A stretch of DNA of 32,031 nt from Gammaproteobacteria bacterium (GTDB lineage Bacteria > Pseudomonadota > Gammaproteobacteria > SZUA-140). Shown here piece by piece: positions 26,229-32,031 of this stretch. Every line of letters starts with the position of its first letter. Within the stretch, counting starts at the first letter, position 1. The translations under genes were made by a program, and so were the position numbers. The notes below the pieces were generated by a model that did no database searches, was not told the DNA's origin, and saw only the letters and a program-made list of their open reading frames with translations. The DNA is taken from contig JADLET010000009.1 of NCBI GenBank assembly GCA_020845975.1, positions 1-32,031 on the forward strand, read 5' to 3'.

Positions 26229-26797
26229 TGACTCCGGTTGACGTCATGACAGGGAAAGCAAAGGCGCTGATCCTCGACCGCGACGGCGTGGTCAACCTGG
26301 ACAAGGATTATGTCTACCGCATTGAGGATTTCGAATTCATCGACGGGGTATTCGATCTGTGCCGCGATGCGGCCGCCCAAGGCTATCTGATCCTTATCAT
26401 CACCAATCAGTCCGGGATTGGACGCGGCTACTACACAGAGGAAGATTTTCATGTCCTCACCGGCTGGATGAAGGCCAGGTTCGAGGAGGAGGGGGTGACC
26501 GTCGCACAGGTCTATTTCTGCCCCCACCATCCCGTCCACGGGATCGGGAAATACAAACAGGATTCCTATGACCGCAAACCCAACCCCGGCATGATCCTCA
26601 AGGCGGCGCAGGACTTCGATCTGGACCTGTCAAACTGTATACTCGTCGGGGACCGGGAATCCGACATGAAGGCCGCCCGGACCGCCGGGGTCGGCCACAC
26701 AGTCCTGTACCGACCGGAAGAAGAGCCCGATATTCAGACGCGCGCGGATTATGTCATCAGTGACCTGGGCACTGTACTTGAGCTGGTGACGGATTGA
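26228..26797 (+). CDS. GmhB-like HAD-IIIA phosphatase with a degenerate zinc site
   Basis: 189 residues from ATG 26228 (overlapping the fcl stop); a GTG one codon earlier and ATG 26246 are alternatives. HAD motifs are LDRDGVVN, ITNQSGIGRG, RKPNPGM and VGDRESDM, close to D-glycero-D-manno-heptose 1,7-bisphosphate 7-phosphatase. E. coli GmhB binds zinc with CPHHP plus a later CxC. Here CPHHP is kept, but the CxC position reads QDSYDRKP, so both later cysteines are replaced. With the GmhA-like gene nearby it may act in an ADP- or GDP-heptose pathway, though no heptose kinase or nucleotidyltransferase is in the window. A different sugar-phosphate substrate is possible. Confidence 0.85.
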   Translation: MTPVDVMTGKAKALILDRDGVVNLDKDYVYRIEDFEFIDGVFDLCRDAAAQGYLILIITNQSGIGRGYYTEEDFHVLTGWMKARFEEEGVTVAQVYFCPHHPVHGIGKYKQDSYDRKPNPGMILKAAQDFDLDLSNCILVGDRESDMKAARTAGVGHTVLYRPEEEPDIQTRADYVISDLGTVLELVTD

Positions 26798-26817
26798 GGG
26801 GGGTAGGGGATAGTAGC

Positions 26818-27060
26818 GTGATGGGTAATGGGTGATGGGTGATTGGAGTATTGGTTGGGTCATCCTGTGAACACTCTCTCTCAGAAAACCATCTCGAACT
26901 GGAGAAACATGTTTGTCGCGCGCCATAAAATTGCCATTTCCACAACTACAGGAATTACACCACTCTTTGATCAGAGCTCGATCCAGAGATGAATTTCATC
27001 ACCCATCAACCATCACCCATCACGCCCCATAACCCATAACCCATAACCCATCACCAACCC
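26818..27060. repeat. Family A heptamer hairpin spacer (A5), gmhB-gmhA
   Basis: The left arm is at 26818-26844 (GTGATGGGTAATGGGTGATG and on). The right arm at 26997-27060 is longer and mixed: CATCACCCATCAACCATC, then several ATAACCC copies and ATCACCAACCC. The right arm runs into the gmhA start so closely that the ATG follows CAACCC directly. The loop of about 152 bases has no gene. Confidence 0.85.
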
Positions 27061-27633
27061 ATGACCGACCCAATCCTGAAGGCTATTGAGGATCACGAAC
27101 AGGCGCTTGTCGCTGTGCGGGATCAACTCGTGCCGGCAATTCGCGGGGTAGCGCAGTGCCTGATCGAATGCATCGACAGCGGCCACACCATCTTCTGGTG
27201 CGGTAACGGAGGAAGCGCGGCGGACGCCCAGCATATCGCCGCGGAACTGGTCGGCCGCTTCGAACGCGACAGAAGGGCAATGTCTTCCATTGCGCTGACC
27301 ACGGACACCTCGATCCTGACCAGCGTGGGCAACGATTACGGCTTCGACAACGTCTTCAAACGCCAGGTCGAGGCGCTGGTGCGCCCCGGCGATGTCCTCG
27401 TCGGACTGTCCACCTCGGGCAACAGCACTAATATCGTGCGCGCCATCGAACAAGCGAACGGGCAGGGAGCCGTCACAGTCGGCCTGCTCGGCAGGGACGG
27501 CGGCCAATTAAAGAATCTGTGCCGCATGTCGATTGTTGTACCGGCACAAAATACCGCTAGGATCCAGGAAATGCATGGGCTAATCGGGCATGTGTTGTGT
27601 GATCTGATTGAAAAAAGCAGGACTCAGGACTAA
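27061..27633 (+). CDS. gmhA: Phosphoheptose isomerase-like SIS protein
   Basis: 190 residues, the GmhA size. It is a SIS domain: FWCGNGGSAADAQHIAAEL is the sugar-phosphate loop, then TTDTSILTSVGNDYGFDNVF, VGLSTSGNSTNIVRAI and the C-terminal EMHGLIGHVLCDLIE, all GmhA hallmarks. It isomerises sedoheptulose-7-phosphate to D-glycero-D-manno-heptose-7-phosphate, the first step to activated heptose. The start ATG 27061 abuts the A5 arm with no Shine-Dalgarno sequence. The final residues (RTQD) and TAA are read from the B5 arm, the same ending as aroA. A DiaA-like role in replication control is an alternative for this family but less likely here. Confidence 0.92.
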   Translation: MTDPILKAIEDHEQALVAVRDQLVPAIRGVAQCLIECIDSGHTIFWCGNGGSAADAQHIAAELVGRFERDRRAMSSIALTTDTSILTSVGNDYGFDNVFKRQVEALVRPGDVLVGLSTSGNSTNIVRAIEQANGQGAVTVGLLGRDGGQLKNLCRMSIVVPAQNTARIQEMHGLIGHVLCDLIEKSRTQD

Positions 27634-27758
27634 GTTTTATGCGGTGTATTTCAAGACGAACTTCCGAGAAATCTGCAGCCCGGGTCGTCATGGCAATGTA
27701 GATTACCGCATCCGACCTTACTCAGTCCTTAGTCCTTAGTCCTAAGTCCTTAGTCCTT
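27617..27758. repeat. Family B heptamer hairpin spacer (B5), gmhA-cysC
   Basis: A short left arm at 27617-27634 (GCAGGACTCAGGACTAAG) contains the gmhA stop. A long right arm at 27720-27758 (ACTCAGTCCTTAGTCCTTAG and on) lies 14 bases before the cysC ATG, with a G-run ribosome site between. The loop is about 85 bases. Confidence 0.85.
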
Positions 27759-27772
27759 ATTTGGGGGGTATC

Positions 27773-28384
27773 ATGAGCGACAAGAAAAGCACCAACGTCG
27801 TCTGGCATCAGGCCACTATTGATCGTCAGATGCGGGAGACAATGAACGGCCACAAGAGCGCCATCCTGTGGTTCACCGGATTGTCCGGTTCCGGCAAGTC
27901 GACCCTGGCGCACGCCGTGGAAGACAAACTCCACAAGATGAAATGCCGCACCTTCGTGCTGGACGGCGACAACATCCGTCACGGTCTGTGCAGCGACCTG
28001 GGCTTCTCCGATGAGGACCGCGTGGAGAATATCCGCCGCATCGGTGAGGTCTCGAAACTCTTCATCGAGTCTGGCGTCATCGCCATGACCGCCTTCATCT
28101 CACCGTTCCGCGCCGACCGCGAGCGCGTTCGCGGCCTGGTCATGCACGGCGACTTCATCGAAATCTATTGCAAGGCCTCGCTCGAGGTCTGCGAGCAGCG
28201 CGATGTGAAGGGACTGTACAAAAAGGCGCGCGCAGGCGAGATCAAGGCGTTCACCGGCATCACATCTCCTTACGAAGCGCCCGAGAATCCCGAAATAATA
28301 GTGGAAACCGGCGCTGACTCGCTCGACAAATGCGCCGACCAGGTCCTAGACCTGCTGCGCGCGCGCGGCATCCTGAAAAGCTAA
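27773..28384 (+). CDS. cysC: Adenylyl-sulfate (APS) kinase
   Basis: 203 residues from ATG 27773; upstream starts fall in or near the B5 arm. The P-loop is [27 protein letters not shown] and the [10 protein letters not shown] region with the family phosphoacceptor-type Ser follow, then [17 protein letters not shown]. It phosphorylates APS to PAPS. No cysD, cysN or cysH is here. In a polysaccharide locus PAPS may serve a sulfotransferase, but none is visible in the window. The next gene is an SLC13 permease, a family that includes sulfate carriers, which supports a sulfate link. Confidence 0.95.
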   Translation: MSDKKSTNVVWHQATIDRQMRETMNGHKSAILWFTGLSGSGKSTLAHAVEDKLHKMKCRTFVLDGDNIRHGLCSDLGFSDEDRVENIRRIGEVSKLFIESGVIAMTAFISPFRADRERVRGLVMHGDFIEIYCKASLEVCEQRDVKGLYKKARAGEIKAFTGITSPYEAPENPEIIVETGADSLDKCADQVLDLLRARGILKS

Positions 28385-28389
28385 GCATC

Positions 28390-28414
28390 GGGGACAGATT
28401 TCAAATCTGTCCCC
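28390..28414. repeat. GGGGACAG palindrome P4, cysC-SLC13 spacer
   Basis: GGGGACAGATTT, central C, then AAATCTGTCCCC: a perfect 25-base inverted repeat 5 bases after the cysC stop. No T-tract follows. Confidence 0.92.
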
Positions 28415-28453
28415 TTCTCGAGCAATACAGATTAAAACGACATCCCCAAACCC

Positions 28454-30220
28454 ATGACCCCGGAAGCCTGGCTCACTCTAGCTGTCATCGGTCTGTGCCT
28501 CGGCCTGCTGATTCACGGGCGCATCGCCCCCGATATCATCATGGTAGCCGGGCTCACCCTGTTGCTGACGACCGGAATCCTGACGCCCGCCCAGGCGCTC
28601 TCCGGACTGTCCAACGAAGGGATGGTCACGGTGGGGATCATGTTTGTGGTCGTAACCGGGTTGCGTGATACCGGCGCGATTGCCTGGGTCGTGCAGCATC
28701 TGCTCGGGGTTCCACGTTCGACTATGAATGCCCAGTTGCGGCTGATGACGCCCGTCGCCGCCATGAGCGCCTTCCTCAACAACACCCCGGTAGTGGCGAT
28801 GATGATCCCAGCGGTACAGGACTGGGCCCGGCGTCACCAGATCTCCGTCTCAAAACTGATGATCCCGCTCAGCTACGCCACCATTGCCGGCGGCACCTGT
28901 ACATTGATCGGCACCAGCACGAACCTGGTGGTCAACGGCATGCTGATCAAGGAGACCGGGCAGGGCCTGAAGATGTTCGAACTGGCCTGGGTCGGACTTC
29001 CGCTGGTGGTTGTGGTATTCCTCGGGATCATCCTGCTGAGCCGCTGGCTGCTGCCCGACCGTCGCCCCGCCATCAGCCAGTTCGAGGAATCGCGCGGCTA
29101 CACCGTCGAAATGATGGTGGATCCGAATGGTCCCCTGGTCGGAAAGACAGTAGAGCAGGCCGGCCTGCGCCATCTTCCTGGCCTCTACCTGATCGAAATC
29201 GACCGCGGCGAGCAGGTGCTTCCCGCCGTCTCACGCCTTGAGCACCTGCAGGCAGACGACCGCCTGATCTTTGCCGGAGCGGTGGAATCGGTCATCGACC
29301 TGCAGAAGATCAAAGGCCTCAATCCGGCCACTGACCAGATCTTCAAGCTGGACATGCCACGGCCGGAGCGCTGCCTGATCGAGGCGGTAATCTCCAGCAG
29401 CTGTCCGCTGGCCGGCAAAAGCATCCGTGAAGGCCGCTTCCGCACACTCTATAACGCGGCGGTGATCGCTGTGTCGCGCAGCGGCGAACAGCTCAAGGGA
29501 AAGATCGGCGACATCATACTGCGCCCCGGCGACACCCTGCTGCTGGAGGGGCACCCGTCCTTCGTCGAACAGCAGCGCAACTCGCGCGACTTCTACCTGG
29601 TCAGTCGTCTGGAAGGTTCCAGCCCGCTCAATCATGACAAGGCGCCGATCGCCATCGTCATCATGATCTGCATGGTCCTCGCCGCCGCGACAGGCTGGCT
29701 CAGCATGCTGCAGGCCTCGTTGCTGGCCGCCGGCGCCATGCTGATCACCCGCTGCACGCGCGGCAGCAATGCCCGCGCCGCCGTGGACTGGCAGATCCTG
29801 ATCGTCATCGCCGCCTCGCTCGGCATCGGCAAGGCGCTTGAGACCACGGGCGCCGCGCAGACGATTGCGGATACGTTTCTGTCGTCCACCGGAGCGGGGC
29901 CTTTTTTGGCTCTGTTCATCGTTTACATCATGACAGTGCTGTTCACCGAAATCGTCACCAATAACACCGCCGCGGCGCTGATGTTCCCGATGGCAAGGGC
30001 CCTGAGCAAATCACTCGACGTGAGCTACATGCCCTTCATGATCACCATTACCGTCGCCGCCTCGATGAGCTTCGCCACACCGATCGGCTACCAAACCAAC
30101 CTGATGGTGCTTGGGCCGGGCGGTTACCGCTTCACAGACTACATGAAAATGGGTATCCCACTGACCATAATGGTCGGAATACTGGTCATGCTCATCGTCC
30201 CGCAGGTGTGGGCGTTCTGA
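28454..30220 (+). CDS. SLC13-family permease with central RCK_C (TrkA-C) domains
   Basis: 588 residues. The N-terminal membrane half ends near residue 205 and the C-terminal half begins near 396. Between them are two soluble TrkA-C-like domains (about 215-300 and 305-385, for example GPLVGKTVEQAGLRHLPG and CPLAGKSIREGRFRTLY). Substrate and sodium motifs of the divalent-anion symporter family appear twice in inverted-repeat style: FLNNTPVVAMMIP with GTSTNLVVNG, and EIVTNNTAAALMFP with FATPIGYQTNLMV. The family moves sulfate, dicarboxylates or other anions across the inner membrane. Sulfate is my preference because cysC lies just upstream, but the sequence does not prove it. Confidence 0.92.
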   Translation: MTPEAWLTLAVIGLCLGLLIHGRIAPDIIMVAGLTLLLTTGILTPAQALSGLSNEGMVTVGIMFVVVTGLRDTGAIAWVVQHLLGVPRSTMNAQLRLMTPVAAMSAFLNNTPVVAMMIPAVQDWARRHQISVSKLMIPLSYATIAGGTCTLIGTSTNLVVNGMLIKETGQGLKMFELAWVGLPLVVVVFLGIILLSRWLLPDRRPAISQFEESRGYTVEMMVDPNGPLVGKTVEQAGLRHLPGLYLIEIDRGEQVLPAVSRLEHLQADDRLIFAGAVESVIDLQKIKGLNPATDQIFKLDMPRPERCLIEAVISSSCPLAGKSIREGRFRTLYNAAVIAVSRSGEQLKGKIGDIILRPGDTLLLEGHPSFVEQQRNSRDFYLVSRLEGSSPLNHDKAPIAIVIMICMVLAAATGWLSMLQASLLAAGAMLITRCTRGSNARAAVDWQILIVIAASLGIGKALETTGAAQTIADTFLSSTGAGPFLALFIVYIMTVLFTEIVTNNTAAALMFPMARALSKSLDVSYMPFMITITVAASMSFATPIGYQTNLMVLGPGGYRFTDYMKMGIPLTIMVGILVMLIVPQVWAF

Positions 30221-30310
30221 GCACATAGTGAAGAGACCTCACAGTCCATCCCCGGTTGAATACGCTTCCCCCTTCATTCCTGTTCAATCAAACTTGCGAT
30301 AAATAACCGC

Positions 30311-30339
30311 TTGACCCTGTATAGGCATGTCAGTATAGT
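30311..30339 (+). promoter_or_regulatory. Strong sigma70 promoter for the RfaH-like gene
   Basis: TTGACC (30311-30316), a 17-bp spacer, then TATAGT (30334-30339): near-consensus boxes at ideal spacing. The predicted start is near 30346, about 25 bases before the chosen ATG. The in-frame TTG at 30311 coincides with the -35 box and so cannot be the start codon for this transcript. Confidence 0.75.
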
Positions 30340-30370
30340 CTGCGTTCATTGGTTGAACGAGCTGAAGGAC

Positions 30371-30895
30371 ATGGCCTCCAAGCAAGTATCGGCGAGAATG
30401 CGACAGTGGTTCGCCGTCCATACCAGGCAGCATCAGGAAATCCAGGCCGAAGAACAGCTCCGGCGCCAAGGTTACGAGGTCTACTGCCCGCGCGCGCTCG
30501 ATATGAAGCGCCTCCGCGGCCGCTGGCGTCAGGTCATCGAACCACTGTTTCCCCGCTACTTGTTCGTACGCCTGGCAGAAGGCCAGGATAACTTTGCCCC
30601 GATTCGCTCCACGATCGGCGTCAGAGATCTCGTGCGCGTCGGCCGCACGCCAAGACCCGTGCCGGTTCACCTGATAAATGCGATCCATACGCGCGAAGAC
30701 CAGGATCAAGGCGTGCTAATCAGCTCACCTCAGTGGCAATCTGGAATGGCTGTCGAATTCGTCGACGGCCCCTTCGCCGGGATCCGAGGTATCTTCACGG
30801 CCGCATGCGGCAATGAGCGGGTAATGATACTGCTCCGGCTTCTGGGCCAGGACAACACTGTAGTGATTGCGAGGGACGTCGTCGTTCCCGCGTAG
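30371..30895 (+). CDS. rfaH: RfaH-like transcription antiterminator (NusG paralogue)
   Basis: 174 residues from ATG 30371; ATG 30398 (MRQWFAVHT) is an alternative that matches the usual RfaH N-terminus. The NGN domain spans roughly residues 10-105: WFAVHTRQHQEIQAEEQL, GYEVYCPRA and PLFPRYLFVRL. A C-terminal KOW-type domain has MAVEFVDGPFAGIRGIF. RfaH binds RNA polymerase paused at an ops site and suppresses termination in long LPS, capsule and EPS operons while recruiting ribosomes. An ops-like motif lies 48 bases downstream. A LoaP- or UpxY-type NusG specialist is possible; the neighbourhood is equally consistent. Confidence 0.92.
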   Translation: MASKQVSARMRQWFAVHTRQHQEIQAEEQLRRQGYEVYCPRALDMKRLRGRWRQVIEPLFPRYLFVRLAEGQDNFAPIRSTIGVRDLVRVGRTPRPVPVHLINAIHTREDQDQGVLISSPQWQSGMAVEFVDGPFAGIRGIFTAACGNERVMILLRLLGQDNTVVIARDVVVPA

Positions 30896-30942
30896 GTTCC
30901 GATAAAATCAGATTGCCCGTGATGTGTGCAATGCACCGGCAG

Positions 30943-30950
30943 GGCGGTAG
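30943..30950 (+). promoter_or_regulatory. ops-like RfaH recruitment site before the EPS genes
   Basis: GGCGGTAG is an exact match to the 8-base ops core, followed by CTTC (E. coli has CGTG). It lies between the RfaH-like gene and the MarR-type gene, on the coding strand, 14 bases before the ATG. The GC...GC pairing used by the ops non-template hairpin is kept, but the G after the pause position is T here. A possible -10 (TAAAAT at 30903-30908) is upstream. Confidence 0.5.
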
Positions 30951-30963
30951 CTTCTCTAACTAT

Positions 30964-31335
30964 ATGCCAGAACCAAAACATACCCTGTCCGTCGAAGCTC
31001 GTTATCGGCTGTTGAAGCTGCTCTATGATAAGCCCGGCCTTTCGCAGCGCGAACTCGCCGCCACACTCGAAATCAGTTTGGGCAAGACCAACTATTGTAT
31101 CCGTGCTTTAATTGAACTTGGCTGGGTCAAGGTCGTGAACTTTCACAACAGCCGCCACAAGATTGGCTATTTATACAAGCTCACCCCCAAAGGTTTCGGG
31201 GAAAAGACTCGCGCTACCCGGCAGTTTCTGAAGCGCAAGATAGAGGAATATCAGGAAATCGAGGCGGAAATTACTGCACTGCAGCAGGAAATGGCCACTT
31301 TAGAAACCGTTGGACCTGCGCAGGCCGATCAGTGA
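30964..31335 (+). CDS. MarR-type EPS-associated transcriptional regulator
   Basis: 123 residues from ATG 30964; the 17-codon upstream extension reads through the ops-like site and is rejected. A winged helix-turn-helix spans about residues 8-75 (YRLLKLLYDKPGLSQRELA, LGKTNYCIRALIELGWVKV, GYLYKLTPKG). It is followed by a charged C-terminal helix (KRKIEEYQEIEAEITALQQEM) likely used in dimerisation. This matches the small MarR family regulators found at exopolysaccharide loci next to rfaH or upstream of glycan genes. Its target and ligand are unknown. G+C is visibly lower than in the housekeeping block. Confidence 0.85.
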   Translation: MPEPKHTLSVEARYRLLKLLYDKPGLSQRELAATLEISLGKTNYCIRALIELGWVKVVNFHNSRHKIGYLYKLTPKGFGEKTRATRQFLKRKIEEYQEIEAEITALQQEMATLETVGPAQADQ

Positions 31336-31393
31336 CTGTTGATTTCAGAAAGCGCACGACTAGGCGCTGTTAACAGCTTCGTCAACTGTCAGA

Positions 31394-32031
31394 ATGACAA
31401 TGCCCGGTATGGGATTTTCCCTATCAAATCGTTTCCTAAGATTATCCAGGGAAGGTTTCTGGATCGTTACTGGGCAAATCGCCGCGATAGTGGGGGCCCT
31501 GGTCGGTGTCCGCATTCTCACTGAACTGCTCGAACCGACGGCGTATGGCGAGCTAGCGCTGGGCATGACGATTGCGACTCTAGTAAACCAGACGATCCTC
31601 GGCCCTATCAGTCAGGGCGCGTCCCGTTTTTATGCCCCCGCAATGGAGCAGGGCGATATTCCGGGTTATTTACAAGTAGTGAAAAGGCTGGTTACGCTGG
31701 CAGCCGGTGTTACGTTTATGCTGATTCTGGTCGCCGCCATTGGATTAGTGGTTGCGGGAAAATACGATTGGCTGGCAATCACCGTGGCCGCATTCGTATT
31801 TGCAATCCTCGGCGGCTGTAACTCAGTTCTGAATGGAATACAAAATGCGGCCAGGCAACGATCCGTGGTGGCAATCCATCAGGGCATGATCGCTTGGGCA
31901 AGATTTCTGATCGCGGCGGGACTGATAGTTCTGTTGGGCGCCAGCAGCGCGAATGCGATGTATGGATATGTGCTTGCAACCTTGCTGGTGCTAGGATCAC
32001 AGGCGCTTTTCATCCGCAGGATTATCCCCCC
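31394..32031 (+). CDS. Wzx-like polysaccharide flippase (3' end off window)
   Basis: The frame is open for 212 codons from ATG 31394 (MTMPGMGFSLSNRFLRLSRE) to the window end with no stop. ATG 31400 and 31409 are in-frame alternatives. Several hydrophobic helices are visible, including FWIVTGQIAAIVGALVGVRI, TLAAGVTFMLILVAAIGLVV, WLAITVAAFVFAILGG and FLIAAGLIVLLG. LEPTAYGELALGMTI followed by LGPISQGASRFY is typical of the MOP/PST flippase superfamily that moves lipid-linked glycan units across the inner membrane. It lies 58 bases after the MarR-type gene. It is partial, so a close family assignment is not possible. Confidence 0.8.
   Translation, partial: MTMPGMGFSLSNRFLRLSREGFWIVTGQIAAIVGALVGVRILTELLEPTAYGELALGMTIATLVNQTILGPISQGASRFYAPAMEQGDIPGYLQVVKRLVTLAAGVTFMLILVAAIGLVVAGKYDWLAITVAAFVFAILGGCNSVLNGIQNAARQRSVVAIHQGMIAWARFLIAAGLIVLLGASSANAMYGYVLATLLVLGSQALFIRRIIP

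Noticed and set aside
28390-28414. Palindrome P4 as a rho-independent terminator of cysC
   Set aside because: No T-tract follows the stem, and the same palindrome occurs inside aroA, so it is better seen as a dispersed repeat.
30311-30370. Upstream TTG start for the RfaH-like protein
   Set aside because: The TTG is the -35 box of a near-consensus promoter, so it is not in the main transcript; ATG 30371 or 30398 fits the family better.

Overview
The window reads as a chromosomal segment of a gammaproteobacterium of moderately high G+C, probably an environmental, Pseudomonas- or purple-sulfur-bacterium-like lineage. The evidence is gene content and order: a MupP/Gph-type phosphatase, ubiG, an MTA/SAH deaminase, mtnA, gyrA, serC, pheA, tyrA, aroA, cmk, rpsA, ihfB, then lapA-lapB-pyrF, and a surface-polysaccharide locus after ihfB. 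From general knowledge, Pseudomonas has a very similar supercluster with its O-antigen locus next to ihfB. The species cannot be named from the sequence alone.

Layout. 1-3565 (minus strand): an OmpA-like protein, mtaD, ubiG and a HAD phosphatase that runs off the left edge. 3726-20245 (plus strand): mtnA, gyrA, then serine and aromatic amino acid synthesis (serC, serA, pheA, DAHP synthase, tyrA, aroA), cmk, rpsA, ihfB, lapA, lapB and pyrF, followed by comEA with a clear terminator. 20794-28384: a polysaccharide locus with a Wzz-like chain-length protein, GDP-mannose synthesis (manC/algA), GDP-fucose synthesis (gmd, fcl), a four-helix-bundle S23/IVP-like protein, a GmhB-like phosphatase, a GmhA-like isomerase and APS kinase. 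28454-30220: an SLC13 permease. 30371-end: an RfaH-like antiterminator, an EPS-associated MarR-type regulator and the first 212 codons of a Wzx-like flippase that runs off the right edge.

The most unusual signal is in the spacers. Ten intergenic regions are built from one of two families of 7-bp tandem repeats: family A (ACCCATC) and family B (CTTAGTC). In each case a purine-rich arm lies just after the upstream stop codon, and its reverse complement lies just before the downstream start, so the spacer RNA should fold into a long hairpin with a loop of about 40-430 nt. Because the period is 7, the 5' arm carries a stop codon in every frame, and several genes take their stop codon or last residues from it. 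One hairpin loop (gmd-fcl) contains the S23/IVP-like gene, which recalls the RNase III-excised intervening sequences of 23S rRNA. A third, separate family of about 25-bp palindromes (GGGGACAGATTT and its complement) occurs four times, once in frame inside aroA.

The regulatory logic of the right end is also suggestive: an RfaH-like gene with its own strong sigma70 promoter is followed within 50 bp by an ops-like motif and then polysaccharide genes. All calls were made by reading the sequence; no searches or folding were run.
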